The notes beneath the pieces were generated by a model that was not told the origin of the DNA, made no database searches, and saw nothing but the letters and a program-made list of their open reading frames with translations. Of a stretch of 64,000 nt of DNA, positions 19,082 through 28,838 are shown in pieces. Made by a program: the position numbers and the translations under genes. The stretch's first letter is position 1. Each line of letters starts with the position of its first letter. Source of the DNA: Falsihalocynthiibacter arcticus (GTDB lineage Bacteria; Pseudomonadota; Alphaproteobacteria; Rhodobacterales; Rhodobacteraceae); assembly GCF_000812665.2 (NCBI RefSeq), contig NZ_CP014327.1, positions 1,443,501 through 1,507,500 on the forward strand, given 5' to 3'.

Positions 19082-20890
19082 ATGGAAAATAGCCCCCTTA
19101 AAACTTGGCCCGAAAGTGCAGCCCGACTGGTTGCTGTCGCGGCCGGAAGAGAAGCCGCAGACCTCGTCATTCGCAATGGCAAATGGGTCAATGTTCACAC
19201 GCGCGAAGTGCTAGAAGGTTATGATTTAGCCATCGCGGACGGGCGCTTTGCCTATTGCGGGCCTGACGCGCAACATTGCATTGGTCCAGACACGGAGATC
19301 ATCGACGCCGACGGCGCATTTATGATCCCCGGTCTGTGCGACGCGCATATGCACATCGAGAGCGGCATGTTGACGCCCGCTGAATTCACCCGTGCCGTTG
19401 TGCCCCATGGCACGACGTCGATGTTCACGGATCCCCATGAAATCGCAAATGTCCTTGGGCTTGAGGGCGTGCGTTTGATGCATGATGAGGCTCTATTGCA
19501 GCCCATAAATGTGTTTACCCAGATGCCAAGCTGTGCGCCTTCGGCACCGGGGTTGGAGACTACGGGTTTTGAGATTACGCCAGAGGATGTGGTTGAGGCG
19601 ATGAACTGGCCCGGAATTATCGGCCTTGGCGAGATGATGAACTTCCCCGGTGTGGTCAATGGCGATCCAAAAATGCTGGCCGAAATCGCCGCTACCCAGA
19701 ATGCGGGTAAAACGGTTGGTGGTCACTATGCCAGTCCCGATTTAGGCCCAGCCTTTCATGCCTATGCGGCGGGTGGCCCAGCGGATGATCACGAGGGAAC
19801 CTGTGAGGCCGATGCGATTGCGCGCGTGCGTCAAGGGATGCGCCACATGATGCGGCTTGGCTCCGCATGGTATGACGTCGAAAGCCAAATTACTGCCGTG
19901 ACCGAAAAAGGCCTCGACCCGCGCAGCTTTATTCTATGCACCGATGACTGCCATTCAGGGACGTTGGTAAATGAGGGCCACATGAATCGTGTGGTGCGCC
20001 ATGCGATTGCCTGCGGATGTGATCCTGTAATTGCGCTGCAAATGGCGACGATTAACACGGCAACGCATTTCGGTTTGGAGCGTGAACTAGGCTCTATTGC
20101 ACCCGGACGGCGGGCCGATGTGATCCTCACGAGCGATTTGACAACTCTGCCGATTGACCGCGTGATTGCGCGTGGCGTGACCGTGGCACAGGATGGAGAG
20201 ATCAAGGTCGATTGCCCCCATCTTAAGTGGCCCACACATGCGCGGCAAACTGTGAACCTTGGTCGTGACCGTGTCGCCGAAGATTTTGAAATCAAGGCTC
20301 CCGAAGGGGCAAATGCAGTGACTGTTAAAGTCATCGGCGTGGTTGAAAATCAAGCGCCGACAAAGGCTCTAACACGGGATCTTTTGGTGGTTGATGGTTT
20401 GATCGAAGGGGATCAAGCACAAGACGTTTGCCAGATTGCTTTGGTCGAACGTCATTTGGGCACCGGCGGCGTGACCAATGCCTTTGTTTCGGGTTTCCAA
20501 TATCAAGGCCGCATGGCTATTGCTTCGACTGTTGCGCATGATAGCCACCATATGATTGTCGTTGGAACGGACCGCGCAAATATGGCCGCAGCTGCAAACC
20601 GATTGGGCGAAGTTGGTGGCGGCGTGACTGTTTTTCAGGACGGTAAGGAGCTGGCTTTGGTCGAACTTCCGATTGCTGGGCTTATGTCGGATTTACCTGC
20701 CAAAGTCGTGGCGGCGAAGGCTGACAAATTGGTCGAAGCGATGTTGGACTGTGGTTGCACCCTGAACAATGCGTATATGCAGCATTCCTTGCTGGCGTTG
20801 GTTGTGATCCCCGAGTTACGGATCAGCGATCTTGGCCTTGTGGATGTAACAAAATTCGAACTGACCGATTTGATTGAGGATAAAGAATGA
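19082..20890 (+). CDS. ade: Adenine deaminase
   Basis: Metal-dependent amidohydrolase converting adenine to hypoxanthine and ammonia. The metal site includes DAHMHIESGMLTP (about residues 88-100), then HGTTSMFTDPHEIANVLG, GLGEMMNFPGVV, and VGGHYASPDLG. The C-terminal adenine deaminase domain includes FQYQGRMAIASTVAHDSHHMIVVG (given in short: ASTVAHDSHHMIVVG) and GGGVTVFQDGK. The 602 residues are in the family range. The next gene, amn, starts within its stop (ATGA), so adenine released by AMP nucleosidase is the likely substrate in the cell. Confidence 0.93.
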   Translation: MENSPLKTWPESAARLVAVAAGREAADLVIRNGKWVNVHTREVLEGYDLAIADGRFAYCGPDAQHCIGPDTEIIDADGAFMIPGLCDAHMHIESGMLTPAEFTRAVVPHGTTSMFTDPHEIANVLGLEGVRLMHDEALLQPINVFTQMPSCAPSAPGLETTGFEITPEDVVEAMNWPGIIGLGEMMNFPGVVNGDPKMLAEIAATQNAGKTVGGHYASPDLGPAFHAYAAGGPADDHEGTCEADAIARVRQGMRHMMRLGSAWYDVESQITAVTEKGLDPRSFILCTDDCHSGTLVNEGHMNRVVRHAIACGCDPVIALQMATINTATHFGLERELGSIAPGRRADVILTSDLTTLPIDRVIARGVTVAQDGEIKVDCPHLKWPTHARQTVNLGRDRVAEDFEIKAPEGANAVTVKVIGVVENQAPTKALTRDLLVVDGLIEGDQAQDVCQIALVERHLGTGGVTNAFVSGFQYQGRMAIASTVAHDSHHMIVVGTDRANMAAAANRLGEVGGGVTVFQDGKELALVELPIAGLMSDLPAKVVAAKADKLVEAMLDCGCTLNNAYMQHSLLALVVIPELRISDLGLVDVTKFELTDLIEDKE

Positions 20891-22371
20891 GAACCGAAGA
20901 CTTGAATTTACCAGTCCACACACCACCGACAGCTCGGCCCGAAAACTTTGACTCGGCGGAGGCAGCGGTCGCACGTCTTACGGAACTCTACCAAGAAGCC
21001 TCCAGCTTTTTGTGCGAAAAATTTAGCTCTAAAGTTTTGGGCCCGCGCCCCGATGCAAAATACCGCGCCTTTTACCCGGAGATTAGAATCACAACGACCA
21101 GTTTTGCGCTTTCCGACAGCCGTTTGTCCTTTGGCTATGTCGCCGAACCTGGAACCTACGCCGCGACAATCACACGCCCGGATTTGTTCAAAGGCTATCT
21201 GACTGAGCAAATCGGACTGCTCCTTCGCAACCACAACGTGCCTGTGTCTGTGGGTATCTCGACGACTCCGATGCCGGTGCATTTTGCCGTCGCCAATGAT
21301 GAGGATGTGACAGTACCTCAAGATGGTGCGATGAGATTCCCCCTGCGCGATGTGTTTGACGTTCCCAATTTGGCTACAACAAACGACGATATCGTCAACG
21401 GGTTCAACACGGTTTCGAGTGATGGCACGGGCCCCTTGGCCCCCTTCACTGCACAACGTGTCGATTATTCCTTGGCGCGCCTTCAACACTATACCGCTAC
21501 TCGGGCTGAGCATTTCCAGAACTTCGTACTGTTTACCAACTACCAATTCTATGTGGAGGAATTTGAGGCCTATGCCCGTAAGGTCTTGGCCGACAAGTCC
21601 TCTGGGTACACGTCCTTTGTCTCCACTGGCAATGTTGTGATTACTGATCCGCACACGCCGATCATCCCGCCCGAAAAGTCCCCACAGATGCCGACCTACC
21701 ACCTGAAACGCAAAGACGGTTCGGGCATTACTTTGGTCAACATCGGGGTTGGGCCGAGCAATGCAAAAACCGCCACCGATCACATTGCGGTGCTGCGTCC
21801 TCATGCGTGGCTCATGGTGGGACATTGCGCGGGGCTTCGGAATTCCCAGAGCCTTGGCGACTTCGTTCTCGCGCACGGATATCTACGCGAAGATCACGTT
21901 TTGGACGATGATCTTCCACCTTGGGTGCCGATTCCCGCCCTCGCCGAAATTCAAATCGCCCTTGAGGATGCGGTCGAATCTGTGACCCAACTAAAGGGGT
22001 ATGATTTGAAGCGGATTATGCGGACAGGAACGGTCGCCACCATAGACAACCGGAATTGGGAATTGCGCGATCAATCCGGCCCCGTTCAACGGCTCTCACA
22101 ATCGCGCGCGGTTGCGCTAGATATGGAAAGCGCGACCATTGCGGCCAACGGTTTTCGCTTCCGTGTTCCCTATGGAACGCTGCTCTGTGTCTCGGATAAA
22201 CCCCTCCACGGAGAACTCAAACTCCCCGGTATGGCGAGCGATTTTTACAAGACTCAGGTGGCCAGACATCTCCAAATCGGGATACAGGCCATGGAGAGTC
22301 TGCGCTCGCAACCTTTGGAGAAAATCCATTCTCGCAAGCTCAGAAGCTTCGATGAAACGGCATTTTTGTAA
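20887..22371 (+). CDS. amn: AMP nucleosidase
   Basis: Hydrolyses AMP to adenine and ribose 5-phosphate. The 494-residue protein has the N-terminal Amn-specific domain (about 1-200) and a C-terminal nucleoside phosphorylase domain. That domain has GVGPSNAKTATDHIAVLRP, MVGHCAGLRNSQSLGDFVLAHGY (short: GHCAGLRNSQ) and VALDMESATIAANGFRFRVPYG (short: ALDMESATIAANG). The last is the purine-binding segment. Its translation is coupled to ade, giving a two-gene route AMP to adenine to hypoxanthine. Confidence 0.94.
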   Translation: MRTEDLNLPVHTPPTARPENFDSAEAAVARLTELYQEASSFLCEKFSSKVLGPRPDAKYRAFYPEIRITTTSFALSDSRLSFGYVAEPGTYAATITRPDLFKGYLTEQIGLLLRNHNVPVSVGISTTPMPVHFAVANDEDVTVPQDGAMRFPLRDVFDVPNLATTNDDIVNGFNTVSSDGTGPLAPFTAQRVDYSLARLQHYTATRAEHFQNFVLFTNYQFYVEEFEAYARKVLADKSSGYTSFVSTGNVVITDPHTPIIPPEKSPQMPTYHLKRKDGSGITLVNIGVGPSNAKTATDHIAVLRPHAWLMVGHCAGLRNSQSLGDFVLAHGYLREDHVLDDDLPPWVPIPALAEIQIALEDAVESVTQLKGYDLKRIMRTGTVATIDNRNWELRDQSGPVQRLSQSRAVALDMESATIAANGFRFRVPYGTLLCVSDKPLHGELKLPGMASDFYKTQVARHLQIGIQAMESLRSQPLEKIHSRKLRSFDETAFL

Positions 22372-22506
22372 ATTACCGTCGTTTTTTTGAAAAAAACTTA
22401 GAAAAAAGTGTCTTTTTTCGACACTAATCGTTGTGTAGTTCAACAATATTCAGTTAAATGCCGACGATGAGGCCCAATATCAAGGGCAGAACAAGGAGAC
22501 CATAAA

Positions 22507-22794
22507 ATGGCAAAACCAATGACCAAGACCCAACTTGTAGCTGCACTCGCAGAGGAAATGGGCTCAGACAAAAAATCCGCAGGCGGCGCACTTGATGCCG
22601 TAATCGCGATTATTACACGCGAAGTTTCTGCTGGTGGTTCCGTGACACTTCCAGGCGTTGGCAAAATCTATTGCCGCGAGCGTCCTGAGCGTACAGTTCG
22701 CAACCCAGCAACTGGCGAGCAAATTCAAAAAGAAGCCGACAAAGTTGTCAAAATGACAATTGCAAAAGCGCTTAAAGATAGCGTGAACGGCTAA
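22507..22794 (+). CDS. hup: HU-family DNA-binding protein
   Basis: Nucleoid protein of 95 residues that bends DNA as a dimer. N-terminal helices TKTQLVAALAEEMGSDKKSA are followed by VTLPGVGKIYCRERPERTVRNP, where the usual arm motif RxxRxGRNP is changed to RPERTVRNPATGE, still keeping RNP with the intercalating proline. AAGGAG lies seven bases before ATG 22507. Some roseobacters have several HU copies; which this is cannot be said. A strong terminator follows at 22844. Confidence 0.92.
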   Translation: MAKPMTKTQLVAALAEEMGSDKKSAGGALDAVIAIITREVSAGGSVTLPGVGKIYCRERPERTVRNPATGEQIQKEADKVVKMTIAKALKDSVNG

Positions 22795-22843
22795 GCTGTT
22801 TCAAATGGATGTGCGGCCCTTGTGGCGGCGCAGAAATTGTTTA

Positions 22844-22868
22844 GGGTCGCCTTTTTGGCGGCCCTTTT
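22844..22868 (+). terminator. Terminator after hup
   Basis: GGGTCGCC and GGCGGCCC pair as an eight-base stem with one G-U around a TTTTT loop, followed by TTTT. It lies 50 bases after the HU stop and 36 bases before the next gene. Confidence 0.85.
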
Positions 22869-22904
22869 CTATTGGCTTCACGAAATTTCCAAAAGGGGAC
22901 GCAG

Positions 22905-23776
22905 ATGGACTTTCGGTCTTTGTTGATGGGGCTTGTTTTTGCCTTCGCATGGAGTTCCGCCTTTACATCGGCGCGGATCATTGTTGCCGATGCGCCCCCT
23001 TGGCCTCCCTCTCGCTTCGGTTTTTCATCTCAGGAATTTTGGGTGTTTTGATCGCCCGCGCGATGGGGCAAACGTGGCACCTCACCCGCACACAATGGAA
23101 ATCGACATTTGTTTTCGGTCTCTGCCAAAATGCGCTCTATCTCGGGCTGTTCTTTATGGCGATGCAGCGCATTGAAGCCTCTTTCGCGTCGATCATTGCC
23201 TCGACAATGCCGCTTCTTGTGGCCTTCGCGGGTTGGGTATTTCTGTCGGAACGCCTCCCCAAACAGGCCGTGGTGGGTCTCGCCGCGGGCTTTGTTGGAA
23301 CATTTCTGATTCTCGGAACGCGCTTGAGTGGTGGCGTTGATCTGATCGGAGTCGCCTATTGCATCGTTGGTGTGCTCGGCCTTACGGTCGCCACGCTCTC
23401 GATGCGAGGCGCGTCGTCTGGTGGAAATGTGATGATGATCGTGGGCTTGCAAATGTTTGTCGGAGCGATTGTTTTGGCGATTGCCTCCGTTGTGATTGGC
23501 GAAGACATGTCCGTGAATTTCTCGCCCAAACTCATTGCCGCGTTTTCCTATACCGTTCTTGTGCCGGGCCTGATGGCCACGGTCATTTGGTTCAAGCTGG
23601 TGGATCGCATTGGCATGACCCGCGCAGCGACATTCCATTTCCTCAATCCGTTCCTAGGGGCGGCGGTGGCGGCCGTTATGCTGGGCGAAACTTTGGGCAT
23701 GTGGGACATCATCGGCGTGGTGATAATTTCGCTTGGCATTCTTGCGGTTCAACTCGCGCGCCAAAAACCAATCTAA
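22905..23776 (+). pseudogene. DMT/EamA-family exporter, frameshifted
   Basis: ATG at 22905, after AAAAGGGGAC, reads MDFRSLLMGLVFAFAWSSAF and continues to IIVADAPP. It then loses frame at CCCCC (22995-22999). One extra C gives DAPPLASLSLRFFISGILG, and the second frame runs on to 23776 with the second EamA half (TVLVPGLMATVIWFKLVDRI, FLNPFLGAAVAAVMLGETL). The full protein would be about 290 residues with ten membrane helices. Substrate unknown. It is the second of two DMT genes in the window interrupted in the same way. Confidence 0.8.
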
Positions 23777-23848
23777 CGAAGCTTCACAAACACGCGACCC
23801 TTACCGCGCGCGCCTGACAGGGCGTTTGAAACCTGCTAGCTCCGAAAT

Positions 23849-24562
23849 ATGGAATTAGTTTTTGGATATCTGGCGGGACTTCTAACGTTGATCAACCCCT
23901 GCGTTTTGCCGGTATTGCCGATTGTTCTGGCGACGGCCCTTCAGGCCAGCCCGCGCGGCCCACTGGCCCTTGCTGCGGGCATGTCGCTGACCTTTGTTGT
24001 GCTTGGCGTGGCGCTTTCCACCATCGGCCTTGCGGTGGGGATATTGCCAGAGGATGTCGCCCGTATCGGCGCGGTGTTGATGGTGGTCTTTGGCGTAGTT
24101 CTACTGGTGCCCAAACTCGGCGATAAATTCAGCCGCGCGACATCCGGCCTTTCACTGAAAGCAGATCAAAACATTGACGGCTTAAATCGCGAGTCGCTTT
24201 GGGGACAGTTCTGGGGCGGAGCACTGTTGGGCGCGGTCTGGAGTCCCTGTGTTGGACCCACCTTGGGCGGCGCGATTGCACTTGCCACCCAAGGAGAGAG
24301 CCTCGTTTGGGCCACGTTGATTATGGTGAGTTTTGCCCTCGGAGTCTCGACAGTGATCCTGCTGTTGGCCTATGGCGCGCGCGCAACCTTGCTTAAGCGA
24401 CAGGCTCTAATGCGCCGAATTGCGGCAAAGTCGCGCGTCATTATGGGGATCACCTTTATCCTCGTGGGCGCTGCAATCTACTTCCAACTTCACATCATTC
24501 TCGAGCGCTGGGCGTTGCAAAACCTTCCCGCGTGGCTCGTTGATTTTTCCGTTTCAATCTAG
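23849..24562 (+). CDS. CcdA/DsbD-type thiol-disulfide transmembrane protein
   Basis: Carries electrons from cytoplasmic thioredoxin across the inner membrane to periplasmic partners such as those of cytochrome c maturation. Six membrane helices are visible in 237 residues. The two redox cysteines sit in the family motifs INPCVLPVLPIVLA (helix 1) and WSPCVGPTLGGA (helix 4). A periplasmic thioredoxin-fold protein follows nine bases later, a natural electron acceptor. I call it CcdA-like and not by symbol because several paralogues exist. Confidence 0.87.
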   Translation: MELVFGYLAGLLTLINPCVLPVLPIVLATALQASPRGPLALAAGMSLTFVVLGVALSTIGLAVGILPEDVARIGAVLMVVFGVVLLVPKLGDKFSRATSGLSLKADQNIDGLNRESLWGQFWGGALLGAVWSPCVGPTLGGAIALATQGESLVWATLIMVSFALGVSTVILLLAYGARATLLKRQALMRRIAAKSRVIMGITFILVGAAIYFQLHIILERWALQNLPAWLVDFSVSI

Positions 24563-24571
24563 GAGGTCCCA

Positions 24572-24979
24572 ATGGACAGACGATATTTTCTTGCCTTCAC
24601 TGCCGCCTTGGCAACGCTTCCCCTAAGCGCCCAAGCGAATTCTGGTTCGGTGGCTTATACGCCCGGATTGGTGGACAAAGCCCTCGCCGAAGGGAAAACT
24701 GTTTTCATCGATTTCGCCACGGATTGGTGCACCACCTGCGCGGCGCAGAACCGCGTAATTCAAAAGTTACGAGCGGAAAATCCTGCCTATGATGCGGGTC
24801 TATTGTTCGTGTATTTTGATTGGGATCAATATTCAAAAGACGAATTAGCTCGTCGCCTGAAAATTCCACGCCGGTCTGTTTTGGTTGTGTTGAAAGGCGA
24901 CGCAGAAATTGGCCGCGTCACCCTTGGCACCAGCGAGGAAGAAATCAAAGCTCTGTTGGATGCGGGAATCGCAGCCTAG
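24572..24979 (+). CDS. Exported thioredoxin-fold protein
   Basis: A 135-residue protein with an N-terminal signal sequence ([20 protein letters not shown], cleavage near residue 22) and a thioredoxin fold with redox motif DWCTTC (about residues 51-56). The cis-proline expected in this fold is in [10 protein letters not shown]. It probably receives electrons from the CcdA-like protein encoded just upstream (same operon, AGGAGG before ATG 24572) and reduces an unknown periplasmic disulfide. Its stop overlaps aroC, which converges on it, by four bases. Confidence 0.83.
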   Translation: MDRRYFLAFTAALATLPLSAQANSGSVAYTPGLVDKALAEGKTVFIDFATDWCTTCAAQNRVIQKLRAENPAYDAGLLFVYFDWDQYSKDELARRLKIPRRSVLVVLKGDAEIGRVTLGTSEEEIKALLDAGIAA

Positions 24980-26076
24980 CCGATCTTCCCTTGGTTCGTG
25001 CCGACTTGCCCACGGTGAAGTAAAAAATGGTCCAAAATCACGCAGGCCATCATTGCTTCGCCCACGGGAACGGCGCGAATCCCGACACAGGGGTCGTGGC
25101 GGCCTTTGGTGATGATTTCGGTATCATCGCCTGCTTTAGACACTGTTTTGCGGGTCGTGAGGATCGAGGATGTTGGCTTGACCGCAAAGCGCACCACGAG
25201 GTCTTGGCCTGTGCTAATCCCGCCCAGAATGCCGCCCGCGTGGTTTGAAGTATATTCCGGTCCGTTCGAACCCATACGAATTTCGTCGGCGTTTTCTTCG
25301 CCTGTCAGTACTGCAGCATGCATGCCCTCGCCAATTTCAACGCCTTTTACCGCGTTAATACTCATCATCGCGGCGGCCAAATCAGTGTCTAACTTGGCAT
25401 AAACCGGCGCGCCGAGGCCTGCGGGCGCGCCCTGCGCCACAACCTCAACAATCGCACCGACGGAACTTCCAGATTTGCGTAACCCGTCCAAGTAGGTTGC
25501 CCAATCTTTGGCCGATATCGCGTCGGGTGTCCAAAAGGGGTTTTGATCGATTTGATCCCAGTCAAAATTTTCGCGGTCAATGGAATGCGGTCCCATTTGC
25601 ACCATGAATCCTTTGATCTTAAGATCAGGAAGCAAAATATCAAGAACCGCGCGCGCAATCCCACCTGCGGCTACACGCGCCGCCGTTTCGCGGGCAGAAC
25701 TGCGTCCGCCGCCACGGTGGTCCCGAATTCCGTATTTCTGATAGTAGGTAATATCGGCATGACCGGGGCGGAATTTCTCGACAATATCGCCGTAGTCCTT
25801 GCTGCGCTGATCGGTGTTCTCGATCATCAACTGAATAGGCGTGCCAGTGGTTTTCCCCTCAAAAACGCCAGACAGAATCCGAACTTCATCTGCTTCGCGC
25901 CGCTGGGTCGTGTATTTATTTTGACCAGGTTTGCGCAGGTCGAGCCATTTTTGCAGCATCGCCTCGTTGATTTCGACATTGGGCGGGCAGCCGTCAACCG
26001 TCGCCCCAAGGGCGGGTCCGTGGCTTTCACCCCAAGTTGTGACTCGAAAGAGGTGTCCAAAACTGTTCATCGACAT
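24976..26076 (-). CDS. aroC: Chorismate synthase
   Basis: FMN-dependent enzyme converting EPSP to chorismate, the branch point of aromatic amino acids, folate and quinones. All three family signatures are visible: [17 protein letters not shown] near the N-terminus, [20 protein letters not shown] in the middle, and [17 protein letters not shown] near the C-terminus. Length 366 is typical. It diverges from the thiBPQ leader. Confidence 0.96.
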   Translation of the reverse strand: MSMNSFGHLFRVTTWGESHGPALGATVDGCPPNVEINEAMLQKWLDLRKPGQNKYTTQRREADEVRILSGVFEGKTTGTPIQLMIENTDQRSKDYGDIVEKFRPGHADITYYQKYGIRDHRGGGRSSARETAARVAAGGIARAVLDILLPDLKIKGFMVQMGPHSIDRENFDWDQIDQNPFWTPDAISAKDWATYLDGLRKSGSSVGAIVEVVAQGAPAGLGAPVYAKLDTDLAAAMMSINAVKGVEIGEGMHAAVLTGEENADEIRMGSNGPEYTSNHAGGILGGISTGQDLVVRFAVKPTSSILTTRKTVSKAGDDTEIITKGRHDPCVGIRAVPVGEAMMACVILDHFLLHRGQVGTNQGKIG

Positions 26077-26172
26077 ATGCGGCTCCTTTGCTCTGATCTG
26101 TACATGTCCCCTGCGTTTGGCTCAAGTGGATATGCCTTGCACCAATGCAATCAGATCAATAGGTGTGGTCTT

Positions 26173-26251
26173 ACCTCGGGGGGCCTTAGTGGCTGAGATA
26201 CGAAAGTGGACCCGTTGAACCTGAACCGATTAAGATCGGCGGAGGGAAGGT
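26173..26251 (+). promoter_or_regulatory. TPP riboswitch (THI element)
   Basis: The conserved thi-box core is present: GGCTGAGAT, then GACCCGTTGAACCTGA, then CGGCGGAGGGAAGGT. The outer ACCT at 26173 can close with AGGT at 26248 as P1. It stands directly before thiBPQ and is read in the same direction. Binding of thiamine pyrophosphate is known to reduce expression of genes behind such elements. Confidence 0.93.
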
Positions 26252-26256
26252 CTGGG

Positions 26257-26294
26257 ATTCTCCCCCTTCATCCGCCCGTCGCATGATGGAGAAT
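26257..26294 (+). promoter_or_regulatory. Possible ribosome-site sequestering helix of the TPP riboswitch
   Basis: ATTCTCC (26257-26263), just after the aptamer, is the exact complement of GGAGAAT (26288-26294), which contains the ribosome-binding site of thiB. The pairing would hide the site. No U-rich terminator is seen between aptamer and start, so control of translation is more likely than of termination. The pairing is seen; the mechanism is inferred. Confidence 0.55.
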
Positions 26295-26298
26295 ACGA

Positions 26299-27285
26299 AT
26301 GAAATATTCCATGATTGCAGCGGGTATCGTTTTGGCCAGCGCGGCCACGGCGGATACCCAAGAGCTGACAGTTTATACCTACGATAGTTTTGTGTCCGAT
26401 TGGGGGCCGGGTCCGGCGATTGAGAAAGCGTTTGAAGCGCAATGCGAATGCGACTTGAAACTGGTTGGTGCGGGCGATGGTGCCGCCCTTTTGGCGCGCG
26501 TCCGTCTTGAAGGCGTGCGAACAAAAGCTGACATTGTCCTTGGATTAGACACGAATTTGACGGCGGCTGCGGCGGAAACGGGTCTCTTTGCGTTGCACGG
26601 GCAGGAGGGCGTCGCGTTTGACTTACCAATCGAGTGGGAAGACACAATGTTCATCCCCTATGATTGGGGCTATTTCGCGTTTATCTATGACAATACAAAG
26701 ATCTCCACCCCTCCTGCAAACTTTAAAGAGCTGGCAGCAAGCGATCTGAAAATCGTTATCCAAGACCCGCGCAGTTCCACACCGGGCCTTGGTCTTTTGA
26801 TGTGGGTGAAGGCGGCCTATGGCGATGAAGCCCCCGCCATTTGGGAAGCGCTTTCGGACAATATTATCACCGTGACCAAAGGCTGGTCCGAGGCCTATGG
26901 CATGTTCCTTGAAGGCGAGGCCGATATGGTTTTGTCCTATACGACCAGCCCCGCCTATCATTTGATCGCGGAAGAGGACGCCAGCAAAAGTGCTGCGCCT
27001 TTTGAAGAGGGACACTACTTGCAAGTTGAGGTCGCGGCCAAGGTTGCGCATACCGATCACTCGGATTTGGCCGATGAATTTTTGGCGTTTATGGTGAGCG
27101 ATGCGTTTCAGTCGATCATTCCGACAACCAATTGGATGTACCCCGCGGTGACGCCGGATGACGGTCTGCCTGAGGGGTTTGAAACTTTGACCATCCCAAC
27201 AGAGGCGCTGCTTTTTGCAGCTGGGGATGCGCAAGCTGAACGGGACGGAGCGCTTGAGGAATGGCGTCTCTCTCTGTCAAAATAA
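26299..27285 (+). CDS. thiB: Thiamine/TPP ABC transporter, substrate-binding protein
   Basis: Periplasmic binding protein of 328 residues with a signal peptide (cleavage near ATA-DTQE). The mature start ELTVYTYDSFVSDWGPGPAIEKAF is the usual ThiB opening (short form: LTVYTYDSFVSDWGPG). It supplies thiamine, TMP or TPP to ThiPQ. Placement behind a TPP riboswitch and in front of the permease and ATPase confirms the role. Its end overlaps the thiP start by 25 bases. Confidence 0.94.
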   Translation: MKYSMIAAGIVLASAATADTQELTVYTYDSFVSDWGPGPAIEKAFEAQCECDLKLVGAGDGAALLARVRLEGVRTKADIVLGLDTNLTAAAAETGLFALHGQEGVAFDLPIEWEDTMFIPYDWGYFAFIYDNTKISTPPANFKELAASDLKIVIQDPRSSTPGLGLLMWVKAAYGDEAPAIWEALSDNIITVTKGWSEAYGMFLEGEADMVLSYTTSPAYHLIAEEDASKSAAPFEEGHYLQVEVAAKVAHTDHSDLADEFLAFMVSDAFQSIIPTTNWMYPAVTPDDGLPEGFETLTIPTEALLFAAGDAQAERDGALEEWRLSLSK

Positions 27286-28838
27286 AGCGCCAACGCGGCA
27301 TAGGGTTCTGGGTGGGGGCGGCGGTGGCTGCTCTCATTCTATTCTTGTGCTTTGGCACCGTTGGCATTGTCGCGTGGCGCGCAGAAGCCGGCAGCACGAT
27401 TAACGAGGCAGACATTTCCGCTCTGACATTTACGGTCAAACAGGCGCTTCTCTCCGCGTTTTTTAGCGTGATTTTGGCAATCCCCGTAGCGCGGGCGTTG
27501 GCGCGGCGGTCGTTCTTTGGGCGGCGGGTGTTGATCACCTTACTTGGCGCGCCTTTCGTGCTTCCAGTTATTGTTGCTGTTCTTGGGTTGCTGGCAGTTT
27601 TTGGGCGCTCGGGAATTGTGAGTTGGCTTCTGGGGCAATTCGGAATCGCACCGATTCATATTTACGGTTTGCACGGCGTGGTTCTTGCGCATGTGTTCTT
27701 TAATCTGCCGCTTGCTGTGCGTCTGATCCTGCAAGGGTGGTTGGCGATCCCGTCGGAACAATTTCGCCTCGCGGCGTCCCTTGGATGTAAAGCGCGAGAT
27801 CGTAGACGACTCCTTGAATATCCAATGCTCGCAGAGGTTGTTCCTGGGGCCTTCGCGATTATCTTTCTCATCTGCACAACGAGTTTCGCGGTCGCGCTTG
27901 CTATCGGGGGCGGGCCAAAATCAACGACGCTTGAGCTCGCGATTTATCATGCCTTCCGCTTTGATTTCGACCTGAGCAAAGCCGCGCTTCTGGCGATTTT
28001 GCAAGTTGCTCTGTCGGGCTGCGCGGCTCTCTTGGCTTGGCGTTTGGCGCGGGCTGCATCTGTGGGCGGGGGATTTGATCGTATGGTAAATCATTATGCG
28101 ACAGGGAGTTCGCATGTGGGGGATAGTGTCTGGCTTTTGATGACGTCTCTCTTCTTGGGGCTGCCGCTGGCGATGATTGTGATTGACGGGGTTCCGAGGT
28201 TTTTTTCGCTGCCGCTTTCGGTGTGGCAGGCTGCGGGGCGCTCCTTTTTGGTGTCGATGGCGACCACAGGCTTGACCGTTGTGTTTGGGCTATCACTGGC
28301 GTTTTGGGTGACGCGTTTGCGGGGGACGGCGCGTGGTTTGGGGGAGGCTATTGGCTATCTGACAGTCGCGGTTTCGCCACTTGTTATGGGAGCGGGATTG
28401 TTCATTGTGATCTTTGAATTTGCGAGTCCGCAGGATTGGGCGTTGCCGATTACGGCCTTGGTGAATTCGATCGTGGCATTGCCGTTTGCGATGCGGGTTT
28501 TCTTGCCAGCGGTTGAGGCCTGTGACGCGCGGTTTGGGGCTTTGGCACAGAGCCTTGACCTGAAGGGATTTGCACGTTTTCGATTGTTGGAAGCGCCGCG
28601 TTTGGCGCGTCCGATTGGCTTTGTCGCAGGGCTGGCCGCAGCGCTTTCGATGGGGGATTTGGGCGTGGTCGCGCTGTTTGCGGACCCTGCGCGCGCGACA
28701 CTGCCTTTGGCGCTTTATGACTTGATGGGGGCCTACCGTATGGCCGATGCGGCGGGGGCTGCGCTGTTGTTGATGCTACTTTCACTGGGTGTTTTTTATC
28801 TGTTTGACCGAGGAGGGCGCACCGATGCTCCGCTTTGA
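27261..28838 (+). CDS. thiP: Thiamine ABC transporter, permease
   Basis: Fused double permease of 525 residues with about twelve membrane helices, as in FbpB-type iron and thiamine permeases. Each half has an EAA-like loop for the ATPase: EQFRLAASLGCKARDRRRLLEYP in the first (short: RLAASLGCKARDRRRL) and FGALAQSLDLKGFARFRLLE in the second. Start at ATG 27261, inside the thiB end; an internal start cannot be ruled out because the overlap is 25 bases. Inner membrane. Confidence 0.93.
   Translation: MASLSVKIKRQRGIGFWVGAAVAALILFLCFGTVGIVAWRAEAGSTINEADISALTFTVKQALLSAFFSVILAIPVARALARRSFFGRRVLITLLGAPFVLPVIVAVLGLLAVFGRSGIVSWLLGQFGIAPIHIYGLHGVVLAHVFFNLPLAVRLILQGWLAIPSEQFRLAASLGCKARDRRRLLEYPMLAEVVPGAFAIIFLICTTSFAVALAIGGGPKSTTLELAIYHAFRFDFDLSKAALLAILQVALSGCAALLAWRLARAASVGGGFDRMVNHYATGSSHVGDSVWLLMTSLFLGLPLAMIVIDGVPRFFSLPLSVWQAAGRSFLVSMATTGLTVVFGLSLAFWVTRLRGTARGLGEAIGYLTVAVSPLVMGAGLFIVIFEFASPQDWALPITALVNSIVALPFAMRVFLPAVEACDARFGALAQSLDLKGFARFRLLEAPRLARPIGFVAGLAAALSMGDLGVVALFADPARATLPLALYDLMGAYRMADAAGAALLLMLLSLGVFYLFDRGGRTDAPL

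Noticed and set aside
18982-19191. 70-residue extension of the SDR gene
   Set aside because: It overlaps the divergent ade start and shows no family features; the Rossmann strand begins at the ATG at 18981.
22381-22425. Possible terminator between amn and hup
   Set aside because: Runs of A and T are present but no stable GC stem; it may simply be promoter DNA of hup.
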